From contig NZ_FOSR01000004.1 in assembly GCF_900114325.1 (NCBI RefSeq), positions 159,550-223,549 on the forward strand: a stretch of 64,000 nt of DNA, read 5' to 3'. Below are positions 20,846 to 30,119 of this stretch, piece after piece (the stretch's first letter is position 1; each line of letters begins with the position of its first letter). Source of the stretch: Rhodanobacter glycinis (GTDB lineage Bacteria; Pseudomonadota; Gammaproteobacteria; Xanthomonadales; Rhodanobacteraceae). The position numbers were made by a program, and so were the translations under genes. Under the pieces are notes generated by a model. The model made no database searches and was not told the origin of the DNA. It saw only the letters and a list, made by a program, of their open reading frames with translations.

Positions 20846-22203
20846 TGCGCAACGACTTGTTTCGACGGCTCGACGGCTGGCTGTTCGCGTTGCTGCTGCT
20901 GATCGGCGTGGGCGCACTGGGCTTCCTGGGCACACATTACCAGCACACCGCGGATTGGACCGCCGGTGGCCGCGCCAGCCTGTCGGCGGAAAGCCGCGCG
21001 GTACTGGGCAAGCTCAAGGGCCCGGTGGAAATCGTCAGCTACGCCAACCCGCAAGGCGACCTGCGCCAGACCATCGCCGCCTTCGTCCAGCGCTATCAGT
21101 TGGCGAAGCCCGATCTCACGCTGCGCTTCGTCGATCCGGAGCAGGACCCGGCGAAGATGCGCCAGCTCGGCATCACCGTGAACGGCGCACTGATCGTGCA
21201 CTACCACGGCCGCGAGGAACGCCTGGACGAGCTGTCCGAAGACAGTCTCACCAACGCGCTGGAACGACTCACGCGCAGCGGCGAGCACCTGGTCGCCTTC
21301 GTCACCGGTGATGGCGAACGGCTCGCCGACGGCAAGGGCAACACCGACCTCGGCACATTCATGGGGCAGTTGGAGCAGCGCGGCATGCGCGCGGTGCCGC
21401 TGAACTTCTCGCAGGTCACCGCGGTGCCGCAGGGCACCAGCCTGGTGGTGCTGGCCAGCCCGGCGCTGCCATTGCCCGGCGGCGCGGTGAAGGCCCTCAC
21501 CGACTACCTCGCCAACGGCGGCAACCTGCTCTGGCTGACCGAGCCCAACTCCGCGGATCCGACGCTGAAACCGCTGGCCGACGCGCTTGGCATTCACGTG
21601 CTGCCCGGCGTGCTGGTCGACGGCGCGGGCGCCGCACTGGGCCTCAAGGACCCGCGCATGATCGCGGTAGGCCTCTATCCGCCGCAGGCGATCACCCGTG
21701 GCTTCGCGCTGACCACGCTGTTCCCGCAGGTGGCCGCGCTGGCCGAAACCAGCGACAGCCAGTGGAAGATCCAGCCGCTGCTGCGCTCGGGCCCACAGAG
21801 CTGGACCGAGCTCAAGCCGATCGACGACGCCCATCCCTCCACCATCCGTTACGACGCGGCAAGCGGCGACCTGAAGGGCCCGCTGGACTTCGGTTTCAGC
21901 ATGAGCCGGCTGTCGCCCAACCCGGACAAGACGCAGCAACGCGCGGTGGTGATCGGCGATGGCGACTTCCTGTCCAACACCTTCCTCGGCAACGGCGGCA
22001 ATCGCGCGCTGGGCGAACGCATCTTCGACTGGCTGCTGGGCGATGACGTGCTGGTCGACCTGCCACCACGCGGCGCACCCGATCGCGTATTGAACGTGTC
22101 GCAGACCGGCCTGGATGCCCTGAGCATCGGCTGCATCGTCGGCGTGCCGCTGTTGTTGCTGGTGATCGGCGGTCTCGTCGCCTGGCGCCGACGCCGGCGA
22201 TGA
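20845..22203 (+). CDS. GldG-like ABC-associated auxiliary protein
   Basis: 452-aa protein with an N-terminal membrane span ([18 protein letters not shown]), a large periplasmic region and a C-terminal span ending in RRRR. The periplasmic part resembles the ABC_transp_aux (GldG, IFT52-like) domain: [11 protein letters not shown] near 54-64, [35 protein letters not shown] and [19 protein letters not shown]. Such proteins are always found beside an ABC-2 ATPase and permease, as here. The final 4 bp overlap the next gene. The biochemical role is unknown; a substrate-handling or assembly function is inferred. Confidence 0.82.
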   Translation: MRNDLFRRLDGWLFALLLLIGVGALGFLGTHYQHTADWTAGGRASLSAESRAVLGKLKGPVEIVSYANPQGDLRQTIAAFVQRYQLAKPDLTLRFVDPEQDPAKMRQLGITVNGALIVHYHGREERLDELSEDSLTNALERLTRSGEHLVAFVTGDGERLADGKGNTDLGTFMGQLEQRGMRAVPLNFSQVTAVPQGTSLVVLASPALPLPGGAVKALTDYLANGGNLLWLTEPNSADPTLKPLADALGIHVLPGVLVDGAGAALGLKDPRMIAVGLYPPQAITRGFALTTLFPQVAALAETSDSQWKIQPLLRSGPQSWTELKPIDDAHPSTIRYDAASGDLKGPLDFGFSMSRLSPNPDKTQQRAVVIGDGDFLSNTFLGNGGNRALGERIFDWLLGDDVLVDLPPRGAPDRVLNVSQTGLDALSIGCIVGVPLLLLVIGGLVAWRRRRR

Positions 22204-22691
22204 CGCGCGCCGCCCGCCAACGTCTGTGGCTGCTGCTTGGCGTGGCCGCCCTGCTGGCACTGGCGCTTTGGCAGTGGCGCAGCGATCGCGCCCACGCACC
22301 GGGTACTTTGCTCGGCCTCGACCCGGCCAGCATCACGCAGATCCAACTGCAATTCGGCCACGCAGCCGCGATGAACTACCGGCGCAACCATGGCCACTGG
22401 CAAGCCGCCGATGGCACACCGGCCCAGATCGACGATGCCCGCCTGGACGCACTGGCCGCGATTGCCGCCGCGCCGGTCGAGCACTGGCGCCCGTTGACGG
22501 ATTTCGATCCGGCGAAGATCGGCCTGGCCGCGCCGCGCGCCGTGCTGCAACTGGACGGTCACACGCTGCGCTTCGGCGCCGTCGCCGCGATCGGTCATCG
22601 CTGCTACGTGCAACGCGGCACGCAGGTGGCGCTGGTCTCGCTGCGCTACATGCCGCAGGCGCCGACAAGCCAGACCGTCGAGCTGCCCTGA
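22200..22691 (+). CDS. Small membrane-anchored DUF4340-like protein of the ABC operon
   Basis: 163-aa protein with one N-terminal membrane segment ([18 protein letters not shown]) and a periplasmic domain. The domain begins [17 protein letters not shown] and includes [17 protein letters not shown] and GHRCYVQRG. In GldG-type operons this slot usually holds a DUF4340 protein; this one is shorter than typical members and the match is by position and pattern only. The ATGA overlap with the GldG-like gene and the one-base overlap with mutM indicate tight coupling. Confidence 0.7.
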   Translation: MTRAARQRLWLLLGVAALLALALWQWRSDRAHAPGTLLGLDPASITQIQLQFGHAAAMNYRRNHGHWQAADGTPAQIDDARLDALAAIAAAPVEHWRPLTDFDPAKIGLAAPRAVLQLDGHTLRFGAVAAIGHRCYVQRGTQVALVSLRYMPQAPTSQTVELP

Positions 22692-23518
22692 TGCCCGAGC
22701 TGCCCGAAGTCGAAACCACCCGGCGCGGCATCGCCCCGCACGTGATCGGTCGCCGCGTGACAGCCGTGACGCTGCGCCGCGCCGACCTGCGCTGGCCGAT
22801 CCCGCCCGAAATCAGCGAGCTGTTGCCCGGCCAGCGCATCGACGCGGTGGAACGTCGCGCGAAATACCTGCTGCTGCACACCGCCGTCGGCAGCGCGCTA
22901 CTGCATCTGGGCATGAGCGGCATGCTGCGCGTGCTGCCGCCCGATGCGCCGCTGGGCAAGCACGATCATGTCGACATCGCACTGGAACGCCGTGCCGGCG
23001 AAGGCCCGCGCGTGCTGCGCTTCACCGACCCGCGTCGCTTCGGCTGCCTGCTGTGGCAACCGCCCGGCGAAACCCACGAACTGCTCGCCCGCCTCGGCCC
23101 CGAGCCACTCACGGACGCCTTCGACGGCGACCGCCTGTGGCAGCTCTCGCGTGGCCGCAGTGCCGCGGTGAAGTTGTTCCTGATGGACAACGCCATCGTC
23201 GTCGGCGTGGGCAACATCTACGCCAGCGAAGCACTGTTCGCCGCCGGCATCGATCCACGCCGCCCCGCCGGCAGCGTGTCGCGCGCCCGCTACGCGCGCC
23301 TGGCCAGCGAGGTGAAACGCATCCTCGCCTGGGCCATCGAACGCGGCGGCACCACGCTGCGCGACTTCCTCAACCCGGATGGCGCACCGGGCTATTTCTT
23401 CCGTGAGCTGATGGTCTACGGACGCGTCGGCGAGCCGTGCAAGACCTGCGGTACGGCCATCCGCCAGGTCGTGCTGGGACAACGCTCGACGTTCTGGTGC
23501 CCGCGCTGCCAGCGCTGA
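22691..23518 (+). CDS. mutM: Formamidopyrimidine-DNA glycosylase
   Basis: Bifunctional base-excision enzyme that removes 8-oxoguanine and FaPy lesions and cleaves the abasic site. 275 aa. The N-terminus [13 protein letters not shown] carries the catalytic Pro and Glu. The beta-F lysine is in ERRAKYLLL, the helix-two-turn-helix segment includes [14 protein letters not shown], and the C-terminal zinc finger is CKTCG...CPRCQR. The start overlaps the previous stop (TGATG), so it is the last gene of the ABC operon, an unusual location for a DNA-repair gene but common in related genomes. Confidence 0.97.
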   Translation: MPELPEVETTRRGIAPHVIGRRVTAVTLRRADLRWPIPPEISELLPGQRIDAVERRAKYLLLHTAVGSALLHLGMSGMLRVLPPDAPLGKHDHVDIALERRAGEGPRVLRFTDPRRFGCLLWQPPGETHELLARLGPEPLTDAFDGDRLWQLSRGRSAAVKLFLMDNAIVVGVGNIYASEALFAAGIDPRRPAGSVSRARYARLASEVKRILAWAIERGGTTLRDFLNPDGAPGYFFRELMVYGRVGEPCKTCGTAIRQVVLGQRSTFWCPRCQR

Positions 23519-23912
23519 AAATCGCGAAAGGTCCAGAGTGGCGCTGCAGGAGCGCACCCTGTGCGCGAGGCTCTTTGTCACGTGACGGAAAACCTCGCGC
23601 ACAGGGTGCGCTCCTACAGTGGACGTCATGCGGCCATGGCAGCGGGAGAGTGGATTTTCCACGGCCCCGAAGCTTCACGCCAATCGTTTCCAAAACGAAA
23701 CGGTGTAACCACGGATCAGCGGCTACCCAAGCCCGTTTTCGCGCCTAACATATTCCCGTGAATCGCCATGGCACGGGATTTGACGACAGGTCATCAGACT
23801 CTGTCCGTACCACCGGACAGGAACCAGCCTGATAAAGACTGTTTCCCGGATGGGTTTATTTCCGTGCCGAGGCTCCCATGCACTGATCTTTCACCATGCC
23901 CGAGGAATCTCC
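23519..23912. other. Intergenic region between mutM and nitroreductase
   Basis: 394 bp. It holds a GTAG-type palindromic repeat near its left end (listed separately). The remainder, 23620-23912, has no supported gene. TTTGACG near 23779 resembles a -35 element but no matching -10 was found. Confidence 0.45.
23548..23615. repeat. GTAG-type REP element (copy 1)
   Basis: Perfect 23-bp arms at 23548-23570 and 23593-23615 with a 22-nt loop. The arm core is AGGAGCGCACCCTGTGCGCG; the right arm ends CTCCTAC while the left has CAGGAG rather than TAGGAG. Same family as the elements at 53854 and 63414. It lies 29 bp after the mutM stop. Confidence 0.88.
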
Positions 23913-24512
23913 ATGAACAGCAGCCTGATCGAATCGCTCAAGAAGCGCCGTACCCAGTACGCGCTGGGCAAGAACGTGTCGCTGGGCAAGGATGCCCTCA
24001 CCACCCTGATAAAGGACGCGATCAAGCACACCCCGTCGTCATTCAACTCGCAGAGCTCGCGCGCCGTGATCCTGTTTGGCGCGCAGAGCGAGAAGTTCTG
24101 GTCGCTGACCAAACAGGAGTTGAGCAAGATCGTGCCGGCGGAAGCCTTCGCCCCGACCGCCGCCAAGCTGGACAGCTTCGCCGCCGGCATCGGTACCGTG
24201 CTGTTCTACGAGGACCAGTCGGTGGTGGCGGGCCTGCAGGAGAAGTTCGCGCTGTATGCGGACAACTTCCCGGTGTGGTCCGAGCAGGCCGGGGGCATGG
24301 CCCAGTTTGCTGTGTGGCTGACCCTGACCGAAGCCGGCCTCGGCGCCAGCCTGCAGCATTACAACCCGGTGGCCGACGAGGCGACCCGGCAGGAATGGAA
24401 CGTGCCGGCCTCGTGGAAACTGCGCGCACAGATGCCGTTCGGTTCGCACGAAGGCGGCTTCGGCGAAAAGGCTTTCATGGACGACGAGCAGCGCTTTATC
24501 GCCGTAGGCTGA
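23913..24512 (+). CDS. Nitroreductase family protein
   Basis: 199-aa flavin-dependent oxidoreductase of the nitroreductase superfamily, in the Frm2/HBN1-like group. The N-terminal KKRRTQYALGK binds the FMN phosphate. TPSSFNSQSSRAVILFG (about 41-57) is the conserved flavin segment, and GLGASLQHYNP lies in the second half. Physiological substrates of the group are unclear; redox stress or lipid-related signalling is suggested in yeast relatives. The start at 23913 follows GAGGAA. Single gene ended by a strong terminator. Confidence 0.88.
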   Translation: MNSSLIESLKKRRTQYALGKNVSLGKDALTTLIKDAIKHTPSSFNSQSSRAVILFGAQSEKFWSLTKQELSKIVPAEAFAPTAAKLDSFAAGIGTVLFYEDQSVVAGLQEKFALYADNFPVWSEQAGGMAQFAVWLTLTEAGLGASLQHYNPVADEATRQEWNVPASWKLRAQMPFGSHEGGFGEKAFMDDEQRFIAVG

Positions 24513-24556
24513 TCAGCAGCCTGGGCCAAACGCATCACGCGTTCCGGTCACGCATG

Positions 24557-24585
24557 AGGGCGACACCGCGGTGTCGCCCTTTTTT
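24557..24585 (+). terminator. Intrinsic terminator after the nitroreductase gene
   Basis: Perfect palindrome AGGGCGACACCG/CGGTGTCGCCCT (24557-24580) running into TTTTTT. It is 45 bp after the stop codon. Confidence 0.93.
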
Positions 24586-24591
24586 GCGTCG

Positions 24592-25359
24592 TCAGGCAGG
24601 CCAGTTGAACTCGACCCAGCTGTTGTTGAACTGCGGATCGCCGATACCGCCACCCAGTTTGGCGACGAGCCCCGGCGGAATGCCATCACCCTCGAGCGGC
24701 TGGCCATCGGTGAAGTGCGCGCCCAGGGCCTCCAGCTCGGCCAGTCGCTGGCACAACGCGCCGGCGCGGTCGACATCGCGCTCGGGTACGTGACGCAGGC
24801 TGATGTCTGGCCGACCGAACTTGCGCAGGCCGCGGGTATGCACCCAATGCCGGCCCTGCGCTTCTTCGTCGTCGCGCAGGATCAACAGATGATTGCGGAT
24901 CGGCGCGCCGTCCTTCACCAGGTAACGCTGGCGCCAGTCGTCGGCATCGAACAGGCCGAGGATCTGCGGATCGAGCACCGCGACGCCACCGATGTTGAGC
25001 AGACCCGCGATCACACCCAGCGTGTCACGCAGATAGCCGGTGTCGGCGCTGTCCTTCAGCGTGCCGCGCAACACCAGCACTTCGGGCGCATCGACCGCAC
25101 GCTTGTAGGCCTCCGGCGCATCCTCGCGAAACATCCGGCCCAGCGCGCCCTTCAGCGGATAGCCTTCCCACTGGCGCAACGCGGCGTGGTGGTGACTGGT
25201 CAGTTCGATGCCCTGCGGCAAGCCCGGGCTGCCGTAGCCATCGGACGGCACGCGCACCGTGTCGAACTTGCCGAACACGTAAAACTGCAGAACGATCTCC
25301 TCGTCACTGGCATGCCAGTGCGGGCGTTGCCAGGCAGGAATGGCGATGGGAGTGGTCAT
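24592..25359 (-). CDS. Conserved-looking protein of unknown function
   Basis: 255-aa soluble protein, no signal peptide and no membrane span. I do not recognise the family. Visible features are an N-terminal HWHASDEEIVLQFYVFGKFD, an internal ELTSHHHAALRQWEGYPL, a hydrophobic GVIAGLLNIGGVAVLDP and a C-terminal half with GLRKFGRPDISLRHVPE. The second half mentions residues compatible with a compact alpha/beta fold, but no catalytic motif is evident. It is a convincing gene: codon use matches its neighbours, and a GGAACGAATCCCC stretch precedes the start. It lies downstream of tdk on the same strand (134 bp gap) but is probably separate. Confidence 0.75.
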   Translation of the reverse strand: MTTPIAIPAWQRPHWHASDEEIVLQFYVFGKFDTVRVPSDGYGSPGLPQGIELTSHHHAALRQWEGYPLKGALGRMFREDAPEAYKRAVDAPEVLVLRGTLKDSADTGYLRDTLGVIAGLLNIGGVAVLDPQILGLFDADDWRQRYLVKDGAPIRNHLLILRDDEEAQGRHWVHTRGLRKFGRPDISLRHVPERDVDRAGALCQRLAELEALGAHFTDGQPLEGDGIPPGLVAKLGGGIGDPQFNNSWVEFNWPA

Positions 25360-25493
25360 GGGGATTCGTTCCTTGGTGATGGGGAGGCGTCGTTGCAGGC
25401 AACCGCGAATCGTTCGGCCCAGGCGCCACGCCGCATATGCATCGTCGACGCCGGCACAGGCATGGCCTCAACTATGCCGCGGCACGGCTGGGC

Positions 25494-26144
25494 TCAGGAT
25501 GAACGGGCCGTGGAATCGCCTTCACCCAGTGGCAGCACCGACTGCTGCAACTCGATGCGGCCACGTCCCTCGGTGATGTTCTTGAACTCGGCGCGACTCA
25601 CCGAGACATAACGGTCGTTGCCGCCAATCTCAACCTGCGGCCCCTCGGTGACGGCACGCCCCTGTTCATCCACGCGCACCACCATGGTGGCCTTGCGCCC
25701 GGTATGGCAGATCGTCTTGATCTCCTCCAGGTTGTCGGCCCAGGCCAGCAGGTGGCGGCTGCCCTCGAACAGCTCGCCGCGAAAATCGGTGCGCAGGCCG
25801 TAGGCCAGCACCGGGATGTTCAACCGGTCGACCACATCGCTGATCTGCCACACCTGCGCCTTGCTCAGGAATTGCGCCTCGTCGACGAATACGCAGTGCA
25901 GCGCACCGCGTGCGGCGATATCGGCCTCGACCAGGGCGAACAGGTTCTCGTCGCCACGGAAGCGGCGCGCGTTCGCCTTCAGACCGATGCGCGAGGCCAC
26001 CACGCCTTCGCCATAGCGGTTGTCCAGCGCCGGCGTGAGGATCAGCGTGCGCATGCCGCGCTCGTGATAGTTGTACGCGCTCTGCAGCAGCGTGGTGGTC
26101 TTGCCGGCGTTCATCGCCGAATAATAGAAATAGAGCTTGGCCAT
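25494..26144 (-). CDS. tdk: Thymidine kinase
   Basis: Phosphorylates thymidine to dTMP in pyrimidine salvage; type II tetrameric kinase. 216 aa. The P-loop is [15 protein letters not shown] (7-21), the DE box VFVDEAQFL with the general-base Glu region, and the lasso-domain segment [14 protein letters not shown]. As in E. coli Tdk, part of the zinc-binding cysteine set of other type II enzymes is not evident; only the single Cys in TICHT is seen there. Divergent from rep. Confidence 0.96.
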   Translation of the reverse strand: MAKLYFYYSAMNAGKTTTLLQSAYNYHERGMRTLILTPALDNRYGEGVVASRIGLKANARRFRGDENLFALVEADIAARGALHCVFVDEAQFLSKAQVWQISDVVDRLNIPVLAYGLRTDFRGELFEGSRHLLAWADNLEEIKTICHTGRKATMVVRVDEQGRAVTEGPQVEIGGNDRYVSVSRAEFKNITEGRGRIELQQSVLPLGEGDSTARSS

Positions 26145-26371
26145 CGTGTGTTCCCGTCGAGGCCGACGATAGTACCGCGCCGGCCTTCATCCACTGCCAT
26201 GCCCCCGAAGCGATGCCCGACCGCGCCACCCGCTCGCGCACCCGAGGCGGTGGTCGAAAGCGGCATGGCCGCGCTACTGCCATCGCCGATCGCCGCATGC
26301 CGCTGTCCCCGGCCGGGCATACCCGGGCGCTCTGCTACCATCGAGCGCCGCCTCATCCATCGCATCGATCC

Positions 26372-28354
26372 ATGCTCAACCCGCAACAATTGGCCGCCGT
26401 CGAACACTGCGACACCCCCTTGCTGGTGCTCGCTGGCGCCGGCTCCGGCAAGACCAGCGTCATCACGCAGAAAATCGCCTACCTGATCCAGCGCAAGAAG
26501 CTGGCGGCCTCGAAGATCGCCGCGATCACCTTCACCAACAAGGCGGCGCGCGAAATGCGCGAGCGCGTGGGCAAGCTCATCAGCGCCGAGGACGCCGCCG
26601 CGCTCACCGTGAGCACCTTCCATGCGCTGGGCCTGAAGTTCCTGCAGATCGAACACGAGCGCGCCGGCCTGCGTCGCGGCTTCTCGGTACTGGATGCGGA
26701 CGACAGCGGCGGCATCGTCAAGGAACTGGCGCCGAAGGGCGTCAAGAACGACGTGCTTTTCAATTTGCGCAACCTGCTCAGCCGCGCCAAGAACTCGGGG
26801 CTGTCGCCCGAGGAAGCCATGGCTGCCGCGCGCAGCCCGCGCGAGATCGAGGCAGCCACCATTTATGACCTTTACCAGCAGCGCCTGGCCGCCTTCAATG
26901 CGGTGGACTTCGACGATCTGATCCGCCTGCCGCTGCGCATCCTGGAGTCCGACGCCGAATGCCGCGACGCCTGGCGCGAACGCCTGCGCTACCTGCTGGT
27001 GGACGAATACCAGGACACCAACGACGCGCAGTACCGTCTGCTTCGCGCGCTGTCCGGCGAGCGCGGCCGCATCACCTGCGTGGGCGACGACGACCAGTCG
27101 ATCTACGCCTGGCGCGGTGCCAATCCGGAGAACATCGACCAGCTCGGCCGCGACTGGCCGAATCTGCGCGTGATCAAGCTGGAACAGAACTACCGCTGCG
27201 GCAAGCGCATCCTGCGTGCGGCGAACAAGCTGATCGCGAACAACCCGCACCTGCACGAAAAGAAGCTGTGGAGCGAACACCCCGAAGGGATGCCAATCCG
27301 CGTTCTGGAATGCAAGGAAGCCGAGCACGAGGCCGAAAAAGTCGCCTCCATCGCCACCACGCTGGCCGAGAAACACAAGGCGCGCTGGGACGAGATGGCG
27401 ATCCTCTACCGCGGCAACTTCCAGGCCCGCCCGCTGGAAAAGGCGCTGCGGCTGGCGCGCGTGCCCTACCACCTCACCGGCGCGCTGAGCTTCCTTGACC
27501 GCGAGGAAGTGAAGGACGTGCTGTGTTATCTGCGCCTGCTGACCAACCCCAGCGATGACGCCGCCTTCCTGCGCGTGGTGAACAAGCCCAAACGCGAGAT
27601 CGGCGCCACCACGCTGGAAAAGCTCGGCCAGTTCGCCCAATCACACCACACCTCACTGCTCGACGTCACCCGCAGTGACAGCGCGCTGCGCCAGCTCAGC
27701 CCGCGCCCGGCCGCCGCGCTGGCCGGCTTCTCCAGCCTGATCGACGAACTGCGCAGCGCCTCGCTGCACGAAAGCGCGGCCGACCTGGTCGAACGCATCC
27801 TGAAGCGCACCGGCTACGCCGCACAAATCGCCGCCAGCACGCCCGACGCCAGCGTTCGCGAACGCAAGCTGGGCAACCTGAAGGAACTGGCCGACTGGTT
27901 CCGCGCCATGCAGAAAGGCAACAACAGCGCCGGCGACCTCGCATCGCAACTCGCCCTGCTCAGCCACGCCGACCGCGACGAACCCGGCAACGCCGTGCGC
28001 ATGATGACCCTGCACGCCGCCAAGGGCCTGGAATTCCGCTTCGTCTTCATCGTCGGCTGCGAGGATGGCACCCTGCCCCACGAGGGCGCCATCGACGAGG
28101 GCCGCATCGACGAGGAACGCCGCCTGATGTACGTCGGCATCACCCGCGCAAAGGAGCTGCTCACCCTGTCGTGGTCGGCTCGCACCAAGCGCTACGGCGA
28201 AGTCCACACCAACCAACCCAGCCGCTTCCTGCACGAACTGCCGCAAGACGACCTGCACTGGCAAGGCAAGGACCCGGAAGCTGACAAGGAAGTGGTGCGG
28301 GAGACAGCGGAGTCGCACATGGCGAAGATTGCGGCGATGCTGGCGGGAGGGTGA
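26372..28354 (+). CDS. rep: ATP-dependent DNA helicase Rep
   Basis: 660-aa superfamily 1A 3'-5' helicase that clears proteins ahead of replication forks. Motif I is AGAGSGKTSV (21-30), Ia FTNKAAREM, II VDEYQDTN, III GDDDQSIYAWRGA, IV LEQNYR, V MTLHAAKGLEF and VI YVGITRAKELL. Length and the opening MLNPQQLAAVEH favour Rep over UvrD or PcrA. The start at 26372 is the family start; the longer frame to 26213 overlaps the tdk promoter. Confidence 0.95.
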   Translation: MLNPQQLAAVEHCDTPLLVLAGAGSGKTSVITQKIAYLIQRKKLAASKIAAITFTNKAAREMRERVGKLISAEDAAALTVSTFHALGLKFLQIEHERAGLRRGFSVLDADDSGGIVKELAPKGVKNDVLFNLRNLLSRAKNSGLSPEEAMAAARSPREIEAATIYDLYQQRLAAFNAVDFDDLIRLPLRILESDAECRDAWRERLRYLLVDEYQDTNDAQYRLLRALSGERGRITCVGDDDQSIYAWRGANPENIDQLGRDWPNLRVIKLEQNYRCGKRILRAANKLIANNPHLHEKKLWSEHPEGMPIRVLECKEAEHEAEKVASIATTLAEKHKARWDEMAILYRGNFQARPLEKALRLARVPYHLTGALSFLDREEVKDVLCYLRLLTNPSDDAAFLRVVNKPKREIGATTLEKLGQFAQSHHTSLLDVTRSDSALRQLSPRPAAALAGFSSLIDELRSASLHESAADLVERILKRTGYAAQIAASTPDASVRERKLGNLKELADWFRAMQKGNNSAGDLASQLALLSHADRDEPGNAVRMMTLHAAKGLEFRFVFIVGCEDGTLPHEGAIDEGRIDEERRLMYVGITRAKELLTLSWSARTKRYGEVHTNQPSRFLHELPQDDLHWQGKDPEADKEVVRETAESHMAKIAAMLAGG

Positions 28355-28477
28355 AGCCACGCCAGTCGCGCTCGTCCGGGGGCACATGTGCATCACTCTG
28401 GGCGCATCCCGCAAAATGCTATGGTCGGGCTTCACCGGAACACTGCTGACCGCCGCTGCGACTGCGGAATCGCATTC

Positions 28478-30055
28478 ATGACCGACTTCGCCCAACTCCA
28501 CGCACAGGCTATCGGTGCGTTCAATCGCCACGATTGGCCGCACGTGCTGGCATTGGCGCCCTATGTGCTCTCGATGGCACCGAGCCACGCCGCCACCCAT
28601 TACATGACGGGCGTCGCGTATTTGGAACAATGCAACCTGTCGCGCGCATTGCCACACCTCCAACGCGCCACGGAATTGGAACCCGCAAATATCGAATTTG
28701 CAGCGCGCCTGGCGCGAGCGCTCGCCAATGCCAGGCTCGGAAACGCGGCAAAGGCCGTAGCCGAACGCGTCATGGCGCTCGAACCACAGGATGCGGCCAC
28801 GCTGGACCTTGTCGGCACCGTCTACGCTGAAACCGGCGCTCCCGATCAAGCCGTTCTGGCATTCCGCCGCGCAGCGACACTCGCGCCGAACCAACCCGTG
28901 TTTCGCTACAACCTGGCAACGGCTCTGATAACTATCGGGCAATTCGACGTAGCAGAACGCGAGATCGAAACCTGCCTCACGCAGAATCCGTTGTTCTGGC
29001 GCGCGCACCTGGCCATGGCACACCTGCACCGACAATCGCCAACCCGTCAGCATCTGGCACGGCTGCAAACGCTGCTGGAGCAGCATGATGATGACCGCGA
29101 CGCACGCCTGTGCCTGAACCTTGCGCTGGCCAAGGGACATGAGGACCTCGGGGATTACCCGCAGGCCTTCAGGCACCTTGCGCAGGGCAAGCAAGCCGCC
29201 AAGGAAATGATCGATTACTCGAGCGCGCAAGACGAGGCAATCTTCGCCGCGCTGTTACGCACCTTTCCGGATGTGCAGGCACCCGGCAGTGGCTCTCCCA
29301 GTACAGAGCCGATCTTCGTGTTCGGCATGCCTCGCAGTGGCACCACTCTGGTGGAGCGCATCCTCACCAGTCATCCGGACGTGCATGGAGCGGGAGAGCT
29401 GCAGAACTTTGGCATGACGGTTGGACGTGCCTGGAACAGCCCAACACCATTCTGGCTTGACCCTGCCCCCTCCGCCCGAGTGCGCAACATTGACTGGCCA
29501 CGTCTCGGCACAAACTACCTCGCCAGTACGCGACCCGACACCGGCCATACGCCACACTTCGTCGACAAGTTTCCGTTCAACTTCCTCTACGCCGGATTCA
29601 TCGCCCGCGCGTTGCCGAACGCAAAAATGATCTGCTTGCGGCGTCACCCAATGGATACCTGCCTGGGTAATTTCCGTCAGATGTTCGGAGAGAAGCTGCC
29701 TTACTACCATTTTTCCTTCGACCTGCTTGATATCGGTCGTTATTACATCTTGTTCGACCGCCTGATGGCGCATTGGCGCAAGGTGCTTCCTGGGCGCATT
29801 CTGGAAGTGGACTACGAATCATTGGTCGCCACCCCGGAGTCCACCATTCGCCAGTTGCTTGCGCACTGCAATCTCCCATGGCACGACGACTGTCTGCACT
29901 TCGAGCACAACCCGGCACCGGTGATAACCGCCAGCGCGCTGCAGGTGCGCAAGCCAATGTTCCACTCCTCGGTCGGCCGCTGGAAGCGCTATGCCTCCGA
30001 GCTGGAAGGGCTGCGCAGCCTGCTGCATGACGCGGGCATCGACACCATCGATTGA
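28478..30055 (+). CDS. TPR-containing sulfotransferase family protein (copy 1)
   Basis: 525-aa protein: tetratricopeptide-like helical repeats over residues 1-245, then a PAPS-dependent sulfotransferase domain. The 5'-phosphosulfate loop is FGMPRSGTTLVERIL (282-296) and the 3'-phosphate segment ICLRRHPMDTCLGNF; a later CLHFEHNPAPV is typical of the Sulfotransfer_3 group. No signal peptide, so cytoplasmic. The start at 28478 (MTDFAQL) matches the start of the tandem paralogue. Bacterial members with TPR domains are thought to sulfate peptides, proteins or glycans; the substrate is unknown. It is followed 64 bp later by a paralogue of identical length. Confidence 0.88.
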   Translation: MTDFAQLHAQAIGAFNRHDWPHVLALAPYVLSMAPSHAATHYMTGVAYLEQCNLSRALPHLQRATELEPANIEFAARLARALANARLGNAAKAVAERVMALEPQDAATLDLVGTVYAETGAPDQAVLAFRRAATLAPNQPVFRYNLATALITIGQFDVAEREIETCLTQNPLFWRAHLAMAHLHRQSPTRQHLARLQTLLEQHDDDRDARLCLNLALAKGHEDLGDYPQAFRHLAQGKQAAKEMIDYSSAQDEAIFAALLRTFPDVQAPGSGSPSTEPIFVFGMPRSGTTLVERILTSHPDVHGAGELQNFGMTVGRAWNSPTPFWLDPAPSARVRNIDWPRLGTNYLASTRPDTGHTPHFVDKFPFNFLYAGFIARALPNAKMICLRRHPMDTCLGNFRQMFGEKLPYYHFSFDLLDIGRYYILFDRLMAHWRKVLPGRILEVDYESLVATPESTIRQLLAHCNLPWHDDCLHFEHNPAPVITASALQVRKPMFHSSVGRWKRYASELEGLRSLLHDAGIDTID

Positions 30056-30119
30056 ACAACCCGCTGTATTGAGTTGAAACGCGGTACCGTTATCCGTCAT
30101 CCACTCACATCACACAACC

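Noticed and set aside
19687-22299. 870-codon open frame on the minus strand
   Set aside because: Antisense to the ABC operon, low-complexity Arg/Gln/Ala composition, no domain.
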